This document shows positions 61,274-61,372 of a DNA stretch of 61,372 nucleotides, one piece after another (position 1 is the first letter of the stretch; each line of letters begins with the position of its first letter). The notes under the pieces are model-generated. The model had not been told where the DNA came from and made no database searches. It worked only from the letters and a program-made list of their open reading frames with translations. The DNA is from Novosphingobium kunmingense (GTDB lineage: Bacteria > Pseudomonadota > Alphaproteobacteria > Sphingomonadales > Sphingomonadaceae), in assembly GCF_002813245.1 (NCBI RefSeq), contig NZ_PHUF01000008.1:1-61372 (forward strand), given 5' to 3'. Position numbers and translations under genes: made by a program.

Positions 61274-61372
61274 TTATCCGAAGAGGAAGTCGCTTGCGCC
61301 GAGCGTGCTGTATTGCAGGCTGTGGAAGATGATCATGTTGCCGCCGGGCAGGTCGAGCGCGCAGTCGCTGCC
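61274..61372 (-). CDS. C-terminal end of an RTX-type calcium-binding protein (start outside window)
   Basis: The minus-strand frame from the window edge to a TAA (61274-61276) reads GSDCALDLPGGNMIIFHSLQ, then YSTLGASDFLFG. Such L-G-D-x-x-I-I-L and STL-SDFLFG endings close the C-terminal domains of RTX/hemolysin-type secreted proteins. Third codon positions are almost all G or C. The opposite-strand frame has poorer codon use. Only 32 residues are visible. Confidence 0.55.
   Translation of the reverse strand, partial: GSDCALDLPGGNMIIFHSLQYSTLGASDFLFG

Noticed and set aside
61208..61372. Plus-strand frame beginning MIEETPSTIRVAAALAKSPI and open to the window end
   Set aside because: It lies opposite the RTX-type C-terminus, whose frame has much stronger GC3 bias and a recognisable ending. 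Both cannot easily be coding.

Overview
The window looks like the chromosome of an alphaproteobacterium of the order Sphingomonadales (Novosphingobium/Sphingomonas-like). DNA is GC-rich with strong GC at third codon positions. It encodes GcrA (alphaproteobacterial cell-cycle regulator) and the alphaproteobacterial F1-ATPase inhibitor zeta (DUF1476), and it has many overlapping stop/start pairs (ATGA, TGATG, TAATG). This assignment is inference from gene content; no database was searched.

Positions 1-39500 are ordinary backbone. In order: small hypothetical proteins, a DUF3892 protein and a secreted nuclease (1-1800); tRNA-Arg(TCT); a polytopic O-antigen-ligase-like protein; a candidate structured small RNA (3.57-3.69 kb); a NUDIX hydrolase; a CHASE4-GGDEF-EAL protein; a long minus-strand array holding grx4, bolA, ATPase inhibitor zeta, cytochrome c, quinone oxidoreductase, leuD, a DNA glycosylase, a GFA-family protein and leuC (7.1-12.8 kb); a phage-shock-protein locus with pspF diverging from a sigma-54-controlled pspA-pspB-pspC operon that runs on into five small PspB-like membrane proteins, sufE and a YbaN-family gene (12.8-18 kb); cell-wall genes (L,D-transpeptidase and LytM peptidase); a cold-shock cluster (csp plus an extended IF-1); the rimP-nusA-ylxR-infB-thioesterase-rbfA operon; tdk, GNAT, M50 protease; a DUF2239 gene behind a palindromic operator; truB-rpsO-pnp; a histidine kinase; a geranylgeranyl-reductase-like flavoprotein; gcrA; an ABC-2 permease and hspQ.

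From tRNA-Ser(CGA) at 39417-39506 to about 61170 the window changes character and looks like a composite genomic island. It begins with a 440-base stretch carrying repeated AATGGGAA motifs. Next is a module of a ParB-domain DNA methyltransferase, a DUF5681 protein, a divergent protein with PD-(D/E)xK-like residues and an XRE regulator. A LysR-controlled six-gene cargo operon follows (MFS exporter, exported alpha/beta hydrolase, cupin, aldo/keto reductase, cyclophilin-like lipoprotein). Then come a DUF3489-DUF2924-large serine recombinase trio, a TonB receptor/MFS/RraA-like aldolase/2-hydroxyacid dehydrogenase/metallo-hydrolase catabolic cluster with an IclR regulator, an IS6-family element, and the 3' end of a tyrosine integrase. 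The last 99 bases are the C-terminus of an RTX-type calcium-binding protein on the minus strand.

The most interesting observations are the PspB-like paralogue array under a sigma-54 promoter, the methyltransferase/nuclease-like/XRE module beside the tRNA, the palindrome centred on a TTGACA in front of the DUF2239 gene, the candidate small RNA at 3.6 kb, and the uncharacterised cargo operons of the island.
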